A stretch of 20,796 nucleotides of DNA from Lachnospiraceae bacterium UBA3287 (GCA_002362155.1 DETN01000005.1:1-20796); one strand, 5' to 3'. Shown: positions 1-6,919, counted from the stretch's first letter. The notes: generated from the sequence alone by a model not told the origin. Numbers and translations are program-made.

Positions 1-321
1 TTCAATAACGGGGATACGCCGGTCTTCCTGATCTCCCTCCGGGCCGGAGGGACAGGCCTCAACCTGACAGGAGCGGACCTGGTCATTCATTACGATCCCT
101 GGTGGAATCTGGCCGTACAGAACCAGGCCACCGACAGGGCCCACCGGATCGGCCAGACCAGGCAGGTAACGGAGATCCGCCTGATCGCGGCCCATTCCAT
201 TGAGGAGAGGATCATCGAACTGCAGGAGGCAAAGCGGGAGCTGGCAGACGCGGTCCTGGGAGCGGAGGGTACATCTCTTATGAGCATGTCCGCGGAGGAC
301 CTGATGGCCCTTCTGTCCTGA
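1..321 (+). CDS. SNF2-family DEAD/H helicase, C-terminal end (partial)
   Basis: The reading frame is open from base 1 to TGA at 319-321, giving the last 106 residues of a protein that starts outside the window. Seen directly: GGTGLNLTGADLVIHYDPWW (helicase motif V region) and QATDRAHRIGQ (motif VI with the arginine finger), the hallmark end of the second RecA-like lobe of Swi2/Snf2 ATPases. The family hydrolyses ATP to translocate on double-stranded DNA and remodel protein-DNA complexes. In Firmicutes such proteins often carry an N-terminal SWIM zinc finger, which cannot be checked here. The tail ends in a short acidic helix (SAEDLMALLS), usual for bacterial RapA/SNF2 paralogues. Sixty bases separate it from the next gene on the same strand, so co-transcription is possible. 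The family call is secure; the cellular role is not known. Confidence 0.93.
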   Translation, partial: FNNGDTPVFLISLRAGGTGLNLTGADLVIHYDPWWNLAVQNQATDRAHRIGQTRQVTEIRLIAAHSIEERIIELQEAKRELADAVLGAEGTSLMSMSAEDLMALLS

Positions 322-381
322 CAGCCCGGATCATTCTGTATGAGCTGAATTGGAAGCTTTATTTATTGAGGAGGAAATGCC

Positions 382-879
382 ATGTACTATCATAGCGGGG
401 AACTGAAAAGCATGCTGGAAGCCCTGCCAGGGGAAGATGTGATCGGACTTGTGACAGAGATCTACTATCAGTGCCCGGCGGCCCGCAGTCTGATCCATCA
501 GGCTGTGATCACAAAAGACAATGCGGGCGGGGTCCTTGACCGCCCGGAGATGTTTACGGCCGGGGAATGCAAGACAGCTCTGTCCCGGTATCTGAAGACC
601 ATAAAGGGCAGGAAGGAGAAGGTGGAATGCTATTTTACCTTCATCGAAAGGGTCCTGGACAAAAAAGATACCCTGGATTTCCGTTTTATCAGCTTTGCTT
701 CCGCTTCCTTCGGAAAAGCTCTGGAGATCCTGGAAAGGGATAAGGGTCTGTGGGAGGAAATGCTGGACCGGTCCTTTGCCATCGCCTGCCGTTTCAATCA
801 GATGCCCGGAGCCGCGCCCTATAAGGCCGTGGAATATTATCACATGGCAAAACAGAGGATGGACCGCAAAGAGTCCTGA
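382..879 (+). CDS. Hypothetical protein, 165 aa, helical
   Basis: I do not recognise a family. ATG at 382 is preceded by a good ribosome site (GAGGAGG, about 369-375), which supports this start. The protein is soluble-looking and mostly helical. It has Cys at CPAAR and GECK and an aromatic-rich middle (ECYFTFIERVLD, then DFRFISFASASFGKALEILE), and ends in a basic tail. There is no signal peptide and no membrane segment. It sits 60 nt after the SNF2 helicase and 65 nt before a small HTH gene on the same strand, so it may belong to a helicase-headed accessory cluster. Its composition and codon use match its neighbours. It is called as a gene on its ribosome site, length and conserved-looking composition rather than on homology. 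Confidence 0.75.
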   Translation: MYYHSGELKSMLEALPGEDVIGLVTEIYYQCPAARSLIHQAVITKDNAGGVLDRPEMFTAGECKTALSRYLKTIKGRKEKVECYFTFIERVLDKKDTLDFRFISFASASFGKALEILERDKGLWEEMLDRSFAIACRFNQMPGAAPYKAVEYYHMAKQRMDRKES

Positions 880-880
880 C

Positions 881-930
881 AAAAAAAAGGCTGCTCCGGA
901 CAGAAAACGCAGACTGCAGGAGGGGCAGCC
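881..930 (-). terminator. Candidate intrinsic terminator on the minus strand
   Basis: Arms 889-897 (GGCTGCTCC) and 922-930 (GGGGCAGCC) pair across a 24-nt loop and lie next to eight A residues at 881-888. Read on the minus strand this is a stem followed by T8, the form of a Rho-independent terminator. The minus-strand stem has one C/A mismatch (a G-U wobble on the plus strand). It would stop a transcript arriving from the right, for which the only visible promoter is the block at 1837-1865. On the plus strand it would simply be a stem between two genes. Confidence 0.35.
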
Positions 931-944
931 GAAAAGGGGATACT

Positions 945-1244
945 ATGGAAACAGACCAGTCTTTTGCAAAACGCCTGCGGGAGCTCTGCAGAGAATATTA
1001 TGATGAATACCAGGAAGTTCCTCCTGTACCGGTATCTTCTTATACGAGGATGAATTCCCTCCAGTCAGGCAAAGGAAAGCCAACGCTGAAGGAACTGATG
1101 GCCATTTCGGAGGCTTACGACGTGAGCCTTAATTACCTGCTGGCCGGAGACCGTCTGTTTCCAAGTCTCCACATGCTTTCAGAAAAGCAGGCAGAAGGGA
1201 TCCTTCAGGATATAGAATATCTGAAGCTCTGCCCAGAGGAATAA
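945..1244 (+). CDS. Small XRE/phage-repressor-like HTH protein, 99 aa
   Basis: The protein has a short helical N-terminus (FAKRLRELCREYYDEY) and then VSSYTRMNSLQSGKGKPTL-KELMAISEAYDVSLNYLLAG. The second half matches the last helices of XRE/Cro-type HTH domains, where a choose-residency motif plus DVSLNYLL closes the fold. The recognition helix is less typical, with VSSYTRMNSLQSGKG in place of the usual Q-T/S-x-S pattern. A role as a DNA-binding transcriptional regulator is therefore inferred from fold resemblance. ATG at 945 has AAAAGGGG just upstream. The stop TAA at 1242-1244 lies 4 nt before the next start, so the two genes are almost certainly translated from one message. A minus-strand promoter-like block further right could produce RNA antisense to this gene. 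Confidence 0.7.
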   Translation: METDQSFAKRLRELCREYYDEYQEVPPVPVSSYTRMNSLQSGKGKPTLKELMAISEAYDVSLNYLLAGDRLFPSLHMLSEKQAEGILQDIEYLKLCPEE

Positions 1245-1248
1245 AGAA

Positions 1249-1773
1249 ATGTCAAAAGCTCAGAAAGAACGCCTCAGGCAGGCAAGGCTCTGGTGGAAGG
1301 AGCAGACCTTTTCTGATGGAGACCAGATCATAAAGGCCTACAGAAAACGCTTTGGCGTGGAAAGGATCTGCGCCATGCGGGACCTTCTGAAAATGGGCGT
1401 CCTGGATGCGGAAACAAAAAAGGAATTCAGAAATGAGGTCCGGGAACGGGAAGAAAGAAATGCCATGAAGCGGGAGAGAAGAGCCCGGAGAGCGGCAGAG
1501 AGAAAGGCCGGAAAAAGGTCTTCGGACTTCATGGAAGACTGGCAGGACGAAAACTTCTTTTTCATTGCGGGATATACTTCCTGGGGCTTTCCCTACGGCA
1601 TTACCTGGGAAGAGGCAGAGCGGATGGAAGAAGAGGAGAAGGCGAGAGAATCTGATCCTATGTACGATCCGGGCTATCTGGAATACCTGGAAAGCATCAT
1701 GGAGGAGAATCCTGCGGATGATATGCCGGATGATGAAGAGCTTCCGTTTCCCCAGGATCTTGATAATGCCTGA
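1249..1773 (+). CDS. Hypothetical charged protein, 174 aa
   Basis: No family is recognised with confidence. Three zones can be seen. Residues 1-60 are basic and helical, with RLRQARLWWKEQ and YRKRFGVERICAMRDLLKMG. Residues 60-95 are a run of Arg and Glu that should form a long charged helix. Then comes an aromatic motif, FFFIAGYTSWGFPYGITWEE, followed by a very acidic tail rich in Asp, Glu and Pro. There is no secretion signal. The ATG is 4 nt after the stop of the HTH gene and uses a GAGGA inside that gene's end as ribosome site, so the pair is translationally coupled. The mix of basic and acidic ends could suit a nucleic-acid-associated or antitoxin-like partner, but that is only inference. 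Confidence is in its being a gene, not in its function. Confidence 0.72.
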   Translation: MSKAQKERLRQARLWWKEQTFSDGDQIIKAYRKRFGVERICAMRDLLKMGVLDAETKKEFRNEVREREERNAMKRERRARRAAERKAGKRSSDFMEDWQDENFFFIAGYTSWGFPYGITWEEAERMEEEEKARESDPMYDPGYLEYLESIMEENPADDMPDDEELPFPQDLDNA

Positions 1774-1804
1774 AGCTTCCCTGTCCGCAGGGATGACGTA
1801 AAGC

Positions 1805-1867
1805 CATCCTGTCTGCACGGCTGTTGGTATATACCAGCAATAGCTCATTTTGGGCATCGGAGCAACA
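1805..1867 (-). promoter_or_regulatory. Second, decayed copy of the XRE promoter/operator block
   Basis: On the minus strand TTGCTC (1860-1865) and TATTGC (1837-1842) are separated by 17 nt. Overlapping the -10 is the inverted repeat TGTTGG-tatata-CCAGCA (1822-1839). Bases 1822-1867 match 6945-6990 at 37 of 46 positions without gaps. The likeness continues toward a GTGCAGA element (minus strand) followed by a damaged ribosome site (AGGATGG here, AAGGAGG there). No regulator ORF follows on the minus strand; it would run antisense to the 1249-1773 gene. It is either a relic of a lost paralogue or a working operator for the repressor at 6578-6919. Confidence 0.6.
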
Positions 1868-2180
1868 AAAGAATCCGGTGTATACAGAAGAAAGCCGTCT
1901 TGCCGCGGGGCTGTCTGCCCCTGTGGAATCTGTTGTGGGATCCGGAGAAAACCGGAAATGGGAATGATAGCGGAATCAACGATATCGGGTTATAATATAG
2001 TTGACATACGGTAACTTATTTCGTTTCCTGAAGACAGATGGATGCCCAGGGACAGAGTAAGGGACGGATATCTGTAAGTTTTGGAAGAGACGATAGCCCT
2101 TTACTGCAGAGCCGCCGGCAGGTAGGATCAGATACCTGCCGCAGACGGATTGATTTTTTTAAAAGAAAGGATGGATCAGG
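1868..2180. other. Gene-poor leader region upstream of the 2181 gene
   Basis: No convincing ORF was found here. A TATAAT (1991-1996) and a TTGACA (2001-2006) are present but not at the right spacing from partner hexamers, so I do not call a promoter. The one clear element is the stem-loop at 2116-2141, listed separately. Confidence 0.5.
2116..2141 (+). promoter_or_regulatory. Stem-loop in the 5' leader of the 2181 gene
   Basis: CGGCAGGTA (2116-2124) and TACCTGCCG (2133-2141) pair perfectly around an 8-nt loop. A run of seven T starts 12 nt downstream (2154-2160), and the ribosome site and start codon follow. The T-run is too far from the stem for a standard terminator, so an attenuator or mRNA-stability hairpin is more likely. 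No ligand-binding riboswitch class was recognised around it. Confidence 0.45.
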
Positions 2181-2690
2181 ATGGCAGCATCAACCGATAA
2201 AATTATTCCCGGCCTTGTGCCGCCCAGAGAAGAGACGGAGGGCGTGGATTTTCTTGCCATTTATGACAGCTTTGATGCTGAAACGCTCACGGACGAGCAG
2301 CTCCTGAAATTCGCGCCCAAGTATCCCCTGCTTACGGGCATTGGCGGGGAAGAATTCAGTAATGAGATCGAAGAGGATCTTTATCCAATCCCGACTATGC
2401 CGATCGCTGTAAGAATGTCAATGTGTCTTTCCTATGTGCAGACCTACAGGCGGAGCATCGAAAGAGCCGTGGAAAAGTGGAAGAATGGGAAAAAGACTGG
2501 ATATAGGGAAGCCAGGGCTGCACTGATGCGGGCTGTGGAAATCAAGGCCTGTACGCAGTATGTCAGCAGGCAGTATCTCCATACTACAAAAGAGGAGATG
2601 CTGGAAGAGCAGGAGAAATGGGACCGCTGGAACCGGCTCCTGGACCAGAAAAACGGCATTGCGGACACTGCCGGAAAATCAGAAGAATGA
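2181..2690 (+). CDS. Hypothetical protein, 169 aa
   Basis: Not recognised. It is an acidic, helical, soluble protein: an N-terminal segment with PPREETEGVDFLAIYDSF, a middle with FAPKYPLLTGIGGEEF and LYPIPTMPIAVRMS, and a C-terminal helical half (YVQTYRRSIERAVEKWK... EARAALMRAVEIKACTQYVS) that could form a helical bundle. The chosen ATG (2181) is served by AAAGG at 2166-2170, 10 nt upstream. An earlier ATG at 2171 is in another frame and stops quickly. The gene is monocistronic: a stem-loop leader lies before it and an intrinsic terminator after it. Codon use matches the neighbours. Function is unknown. Confidence 0.72.
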   Translation: MAASTDKIIPGLVPPREETEGVDFLAIYDSFDAETLTDEQLLKFAPKYPLLTGIGGEEFSNEIEEDLYPIPTMPIAVRMSMCLSYVQTYRRSIERAVEKWKNGKKTGYREARAALMRAVEIKACTQYVSRQYLHTTKEEMLEEQEKWDRWNRLLDQKNGIADTAGKSEE

Positions 2691-2822
2691 CCGGCTGAAA
2701 AAAGGAAGACGGCAGATCAATCAAAAAAGGCAGGAGCATCTCCTCGGAAGGCTTTGAAAGGAAAGAGGGAGAGGGCTGTCTGCCGATACCAGCTGCGCCA
2801 TAGCCATAGTCATGAACAGAAA

Positions 2823-2856
2823 CAGGGAATTGATTCGGATTCCCTGCTCTTTTTTT
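2823..2856 (+). terminator. Intrinsic terminator after the 2181-2690 gene
   Basis: CAGGGAAT (2823-2830) pairs with ATTCCCTG (2839-2846) around an 8-nt loop. After CTCT comes a run of T (2850-2856). Confidence 0.75.
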
Positions 2857-2861
2857 AAAAT

Positions 2862-2945
2862 ACTGCTGAAACGTGAAAATATGCAGAATCTGTTGACTTT
2901 GCGTCTGGGCCTGCCTACAATAATAGTATAACCGCTGAAACGTGA
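2862..2945 (+). promoter_or_regulatory. Sigma-70-type promoter bracketed by two direct repeats
   Basis: TTGACT (2893-2898), a 17-nt spacer and TACAAT (2916-2921) form a near-consensus promoter pointing at the 3083 gene. The sequence ACTGCTGAAACGTGA at 2862-2876 recurs as ACCGCTGAAACGTGA at 2931-2945 (14 of 15 identical, 69 bp apart). One copy lies just upstream of the -35 and one at the transcription start region. This arrangement suits a repressor or activator binding both sides of the promoter. A short GC stem (2987-3003, CCGGCC with GGCCGG) follows in the leader. Confidence 0.7.
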
Positions 2946-3082
2946 TTTACAAAAGGATTTTGCTCTGCACAGAGGGACTTTTCCAGCCGGCCTTTCCGGC
3001 CGGAGCCTGCACCGGCGTCCGGGGCCTGGGGCAGTGATCAGAGGCTCCATATGATTGATTATTATGATCGGGAGGAACGCAT

Positions 3083-5125
3083 ATGGCTATATCGGAAGCT
3101 GATTTAAAGCTTATAGAGGATGTGGCGGTCTATTATCTGCAGACCGGGGAATCTTCGGAAAAAAAAGGGGACGGGAGACTGACGGATGGAAAGTATTCCA
3201 TCAGTGAGACCGCAAGGCATTTCGGGCTGACCAGGACCAAGGTCATAAAGATGCTGGTGACCAAGGGCCTCTATACATCTGATGCTGTCAGGCAGGTCCA
3301 GGAACTGCGAAGCCAGGGAATGACGGTGAAGGAGATCGCCAAGGAGACCAGTCTGTCCGTTGCGACCGTATCCTCTTACATACCCTATACCACAGAGTTC
3401 CACGGGTCCGCAGAGCCCTCTAAGCATGCCCGGGAGGTCCGGGAGTATCGGGCCTATGAAAAGGCAAGAAAATCCGGACAGGAAAACCTGAAAAAGGAGA
3501 GGCCCCCCGGGAGAGCGGGCCGGGAGGATAAGGACTGGAAGGAATCCTGGAAGAAGGAAACGGCCATGTCCTATAAAGAGGATTATGCCAGACCGGCCCG
3601 TGTCACCTGGGAAAACCTGCGTGAGATGCTGCCGGAGGAGGCGGCCCTGCAGATCGAGGAGGCGGACCGGGAGAAAAGAGAGCGGCAGGAAAAGAATGTG
3701 AAGGAATTAAAGACCATCCAGAATCACCCCTTTATGACGTCTGACCAGATGGAAGAGGTCCACCTTCTGGAATACCTTGCGGGACTCTGCCAGGGAGCTC
3801 TGGCCACCCGGAACACTTCTGAACTGGAAAAGCTTTCCGGGGAAAGGCTTCCCCTGGAGCCCATGACAGTATGGCGGCTCCATCTGGAGATGGATTATGA
3901 AGCGGAGGAGGAGGAACTGGACATCCTGCACAGATTCGGGAACCTGAAAGGGAAAGCCATCAGCCGGGATCTGGTGGTCCCTTCGGACATTCCTCTCTAT
4001 GCCCTCCACTATGCCATTCAGAGGGCCTTCGGCTGGGAGAACTCCCATCTGCATCACTTTTTCCTGGACAGGGATAGGGTAAAGGAACTGTGCGAAAACA
4101 GCCCCGGGAAGTGGAGGCAGATGGTGGGCGTCATTTTCCGAAGCCCCCGTATGTCGGAAGAGGCCCCCTTCTGGGCGGATGATTACAGGGGAGGGAGCTT
4201 CAGGAACTGGCTCAGGAAAAAGTATACCGGCCCCTATCTGTCCCGCTGCGGGGAGGAGGGTCTTTACAGCTGCAGGAAGGATCTGAAGGATGTCCATGAG
4301 GATACCCTGTTGTATGTCGGCTATGAAAGGTATCCGGTACGGGGAGAAGACGGGAAGGCCATTCCCGGCCGGTACATCGAATATCCCCGCTTCAGAGGCT
4401 GGGCAGAAAAAGAGGGAGAGGAGAAAAAAAGCAGGTCCTTCGGTAAAGAAGAGCGTGTAGAGATCGTGAGATTTGCTGATGCTCCCATGGAGGTACTCTT
4501 TGCTGCCTTTGACTATGACCCCTTCGAACTACTGGAGAGGCTGTCTCTGGATTCGGTGCTCTGCCCGGGACTGGATTTCCTGCCTCAGGAGGACGAAGGC
4601 TTCCCGGAATCTCCGGAAGATGCTTCAGATCTGGAAGATCTGTCCCAGTTGTTTATCGGCAAAAATCTATGCCATACGGTGACGGAAGAACTTTCCTGCA
4701 TAGGAGAAGAGATCAACGAGGTGATCCGCAGGAACGAGGACTCTCCCCTCAACCAGGTGATCCCGGCGCCCTTTGCCGCAGAGCTTCTTTATGAATATGA
4801 CTACGGAGACAGATGGCAACTGAAGATCACAGCCTCCTGCAACTGCATGGATCTGGATATCGACCAGGACCTTCTGGACCGGGCCAATATCCGGTGCCGG
4901 GAGACCTACCGGCCCGTGCTGATCGCCCGGGACGGAGAGATGGTCATGGACGACGTGGGAGGAATGCCGGGCTTCGTGGAATTTTTAAAGACGATCAATC
5001 CCGAACTTGAATCCATGGACCCGGAAGATAGGAAAGAGGCCAGGGCCGCAAAGAAGGAGATGCTGGACTGGTCGAAGGTGGTTCACTGGAAGTGGAACGA
5101 CGCCAGTGACTGGAATCTTCTGTAA
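3083..5125 (+). CDS. HTH protein with split pRiA4b ORF-3-like domain, 680 aa
   Basis: Residues 1-105 contain two HTH-like units: YSISETARHFGLTRTKVIKM (38-57) and GMTVKEIAKETSLSVATVSS (79-98). A charged linker follows (105-210). From about residue 261 comes the signature of the pRiA4b ORF-3 family: LHLEM, then PSDIPLYALHYAIQRAFGWE and a HLHHFF motif. The matching C-terminal part is ELLYEYDYGDRWQLKI plus DDVGGMPGFVEFLKTIN (to about 645). Stand-alone family members are near 180-200 aa, so here the two halves are separated by a long acidic insert (about 330-570). The family's biochemical role is not established; it is often found on mobile or plasmid DNA. The two N-terminal HTH units suggest DNA binding. 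The start has GGGAGGA 6 nt upstream. It is first in an operon with the SEC-C gene 34 nt downstream. Confidence 0.82.
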   Translation: MAISEADLKLIEDVAVYYLQTGESSEKKGDGRLTDGKYSISETARHFGLTRTKVIKMLVTKGLYTSDAVRQVQELRSQGMTVKEIAKETSLSVATVSSYIPYTTEFHGSAEPSKHAREVREYRAYEKARKSGQENLKKERPPGRAGREDKDWKESWKKETAMSYKEDYARPARVTWENLREMLPEEAALQIEEADREKRERQEKNVKELKTIQNHPFMTSDQMEEVHLLEYLAGLCQGALATRNTSELEKLSGERLPLEPMTVWRLHLEMDYEAEEEELDILHRFGNLKGKAISRDLVVPSDIPLYALHYAIQRAFGWENSHLHHFFLDRDRVKELCENSPGKWRQMVGVIFRSPRMSEEAPFWADDYRGGSFRNWLRKKYTGPYLSRCGEEGLYSCRKDLKDVHEDTLLYVGYERYPVRGEDGKAIPGRYIEYPRFRGWAEKEGEEKKSRSFGKEERVEIVRFADAPMEVLFAAFDYDPFELLERLSLDSVLCPGLDFLPQEDEGFPESPEDASDLEDLSQLFIGKNLCHTVTEELSCIGEEINEVIRRNEDSPLNQVIPAPFAAELLYEYDYGDRWQLKITASCNCMDLDIDQDLLDRANIRCRETYRPVLIARDGEMVMDDVGGMPGFVEFLKTINPELESMDPEDRKEARAAKKEMLDWSKVVHWKWNDASDWNLL

Positions 5126-5159
5126 GGATAGAAGTGTTTTTAAAAGGAGGAAGAACTGT

Positions 5160-6110
5160 ATGGATCTGAAATGGCTGGAGACCTGCGCCACGGCGGGAGA
5201 GCTTCTGTACGGATATTATTCCGTGACGGCCCTGAAAAAGGTGTATGAGGCAAAGCCGGGCTTTACGATCTCTCAGGAGGAAGTGATCTCCGGAATGAAG
5301 GAACTGTCGGAATCGGGAGCGGTCATGATGGACTATCTCTCCGGCAGGCTGAATGAAGGAGATGATGATTTTGGCTTCTATATTCCCAGAGAGTGTGAAG
5401 GAACGCCCCTGGAAAAGGTCATGAAGGAAGCGGACAGGATGGGGAACCCCTATGCTTCTCTGCATCTGGATGAAAGGGAAAGACAGGAACTGGTGGCAGA
5501 CTGTCCGGATGATGTGGATTATTACATACCTTCCTGGCAGGAAACGGAGCAGCTGGTGCAGGAGGGCTATATCAGAACGCCGGAGATGACAAAGCTGGAA
5601 GAGGAGATCCGCAGGCGTAATGGAGATCCCGCCCCGCTGACTGCCATCTGGGCAGAGGTCTCCACCGATAAGCTGGATACTATGGAGTCCATCCATAAGA
5701 TCGTGGAGCTTTTGTCCCCTGCATCAGAAGATGGACAGAAGGAAAAGAAGGGATATGTGGGAAGCCTGGAGGAACTGAATTATTTCGTGTCCTTTGCCAA
5801 CGCCTTCCTGAACAGCGTGAATCTGAGAGCCAGAAGGGGCTGGAGGCCCCATGAATTGTTCGAAAAGACCCGCCCCAGGGGAGGATTTATGCCCACCATC
5901 GTGCCGGGCTCTGTCAAAGCGGCGGGACTTCTGAAGCAGACGGAGGACAAATTGAGAGCCCTTGGGGCCAGAGTGGATTACAGCAGCATTGACCGGATGC
6001 CTGTCACAGGCAGATACGGAGAGAGAAGAGTTGTCAAGGTAGGCAGGAACGATCCCTGTCCCTGCGGCTCCGGCCTCAAATACAAGAAGTGCCACGGAAG
6101 AAGCAGATAA
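5160..6110 (+). CDS. SEC-C motif protein, 316 aa
   Basis: I start the gene at ATG 5160, which has AAAAGGAGG 9 nt upstream. The longer frame from 5007 overlaps the previous gene and reads as basic non-homologous sequence. The protein opens with a winged-helix-like stretch (ATAGELLYGYYSVTALKKVYE, about 8-28) and has a helical middle with DDVDYYIPSWQETEQLV. It ends in GRNDPCPCGSGLKYKKCHG, the SEC-C motif (CxC...CH zinc ligand set first described at the SecA C-terminus). SEC-C modules bind zinc and mediate protein contacts. Here the module is a C-terminal tag on an otherwise uncharacterised body, and there is no membrane or secretion signal. It is co-transcribed with the HTH/pRiA4b-type gene and followed by a strong terminator, so the two probably act together. 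The biological role is unknown. Confidence 0.88.
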   Translation: MDLKWLETCATAGELLYGYYSVTALKKVYEAKPGFTISQEEVISGMKELSESGAVMMDYLSGRLNEGDDDFGFYIPRECEGTPLEKVMKEADRMGNPYASLHLDERERQELVADCPDDVDYYIPSWQETEQLVQEGYIRTPEMTKLEEEIRRRNGDPAPLTAIWAEVSTDKLDTMESIHKIVELLSPASEDGQKEKKGYVGSLEELNYFVSFANAFLNSVNLRARRGWRPHELFEKTRPRGGFMPTIVPGSVKAAGLLKQTEDKLRALGARVDYSSIDRMPVTGRYGERRVVKVGRNDPCPCGSGLKYKKCHGRSR

Positions 6111-6126
6111 GAATCGAAAAGAGACA

Positions 6127-6162
6127 GGCAGGGCGGTATTTTCCCGTCCTGCCGTGTTTTTT
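6127..6162 (+). terminator. Intrinsic terminator closing the HTH/SEC-C operon
   Basis: GGCAGGGCGG (6127-6136) pairs with CCGTCCTGCC (6144-6153) with one wobble and a 7-nt loop. A T-run follows at 6157-6162. It may also act weakly on the minus strand, where TGTCTCTTTT follows the stem. Confidence 0.85.
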
Positions 6163-6168
6163 ATGAAA

Positions 6169-6417
6169 TTAGGATGGCCGAAGGTTATGGACGGGTCCGG
6201 CTGCCCGGAAGGCTGTGCCAGGCTTTAATGCGCCTGGCAGAGTCAATTGCCCGAGCTTCTGCAGCGAAAATATCCGATCCCATTCTTTTTTACCGGCCAG
6301 CACCTTGTCCTGATTTGACATCATCAGCTCCAGGGTAAAGGTCAGGGCAAGACTGACCTGATACCTGGACCAGTGTACGGGATAAGTCATGACAATATTA
6401 AGTGAAAGGCATTTCAC
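6169..6417 (-). pseudogene. Short minus-strand ORF, probable remnant of a larger gene
   Basis: An 82-codon frame starts with GTG at 6417-6415 behind a perfect ribosome site (AAAGGAGG at 6435-6428, 10 nt away), so translation is likely to begin. The first 20 residues (MKCLSLNIVMTYPVHWSRYQ) remind me of the N-terminus of a family of histidine-kinase-fold ATP-binding proteins in Clostridia, in which a conserved RDFVQNFYD-like segment would follow. That segment is absent: the frame continues into unrelated low-complexity residues and stops. I read it as the 5' end of a deleted gene fused to intergenic DNA. The family resemblance is from memory and weak. A genuine small orphan protein is the alternative. 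Confidence 0.4.
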
Positions 6418-6522
6418 AGCAGCGGTTCCTCCTTTCGTATTCTCATAGGCAGGTCTGTTTTGTTCTGCTTTGAAAGGAAACGGAATGTTTTTTGGTAAAC
6501 GGCAGGGGAAAGAGATGTATCC

Positions 6523-6531
6523 GGGGGGGGG
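6523..6531. repeat. G9 homopolymer tract
   Basis: Nine consecutive G residues lie about 105 bp upstream of the minus-strand GTG at 6417 and downstream of the XRE stop. They fall in no called gene. Tracts of this length can slip during replication; no affected reading frame was found. Confidence 0.9.
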
Positions 6532-6577
6532 AGACTGTTTTGCCTATGTGCGGACAGCCACCGGCCTTTATTGTTTT

Positions 6578-6919
6578 TCACTCCTTTATATTCTGAAGCA
6601 TGGAGACATAGGCCAGGAGCCGCCTTTTCTTCTGATCGGAAAAACCCTGACATTCCCTGAGCAGCTGCAGCTCAAAACTGCCGGGGGCATAAGAAGTATC
6701 CGGATCCTTCGGACGGGGATCCGGCCTTCCTGTCAGAAGCTCTTCGGGAGTGACCTGAAGTACTTCGCAAAGGATCATGATCTTATCGGATCCCGGGTTT
6801 GTTTTCCGTCTTTGCCAGTCAAAGATGGTATGCCTTGATATACCTGTCTCTCTGGCCAGTTCGGGCATTGATATGTTTTTTTCTTCCATAATGGAAAACA
6901 GTCTTTCGCTGATCGTCAT
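6578..6919 (-). CDS. XRE-family HTH transcriptional repressor, 113 aa
   Basis: ATG at 6919-6917 is chosen over the longer frame from 7120 because AAGGAGG (6935-6929) lies 9 nt upstream and the extra residues would be coded by the promoter region. Residues 1-60 are a standard XRE/Cro domain: SERLFSIMEEKNISMPELAR, ETGISRHTIFDWQRRKTNPG (helices 2-3) and ILCEVLQVTPEELLTG (closing helices). The remainder is a linker with PDPRPKDPD and a helical C-terminus (FSDQKKRRLLAYVSMLQ) likely for dimerisation. Family knowledge: such proteins bind palindromic operators as dimers and commonly repress their own promoter. Here a perfect inverted repeat overlaps the -10, so autoregulation is the natural reading. 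The gene is transcribed toward the remnant ORF at 6417. Confidence 0.88.
   Translation of the reverse strand: MTISERLFSIMEEKNISMPELARETGISRHTIFDWQRRKTNPGSDKIMILCEVLQVTPEELLTGRPDPRPKDPDTSYAPGSFELQLLRECQGFSDQKKRRLLAYVSMLQNIKE

Noticed and set aside
1991..2006. TATAAT and TTGACA near each other
   Set aside because: They are in the wrong order and spacing for one promoter, and neither has a good partner hexamer.
5007..5159. Extended N-terminus for the SEC-C gene
   Set aside because: The stretch is basic, overlaps the preceding gene's end and lacks a ribosome site, while ATG 5160 has AAAAGGAGG.
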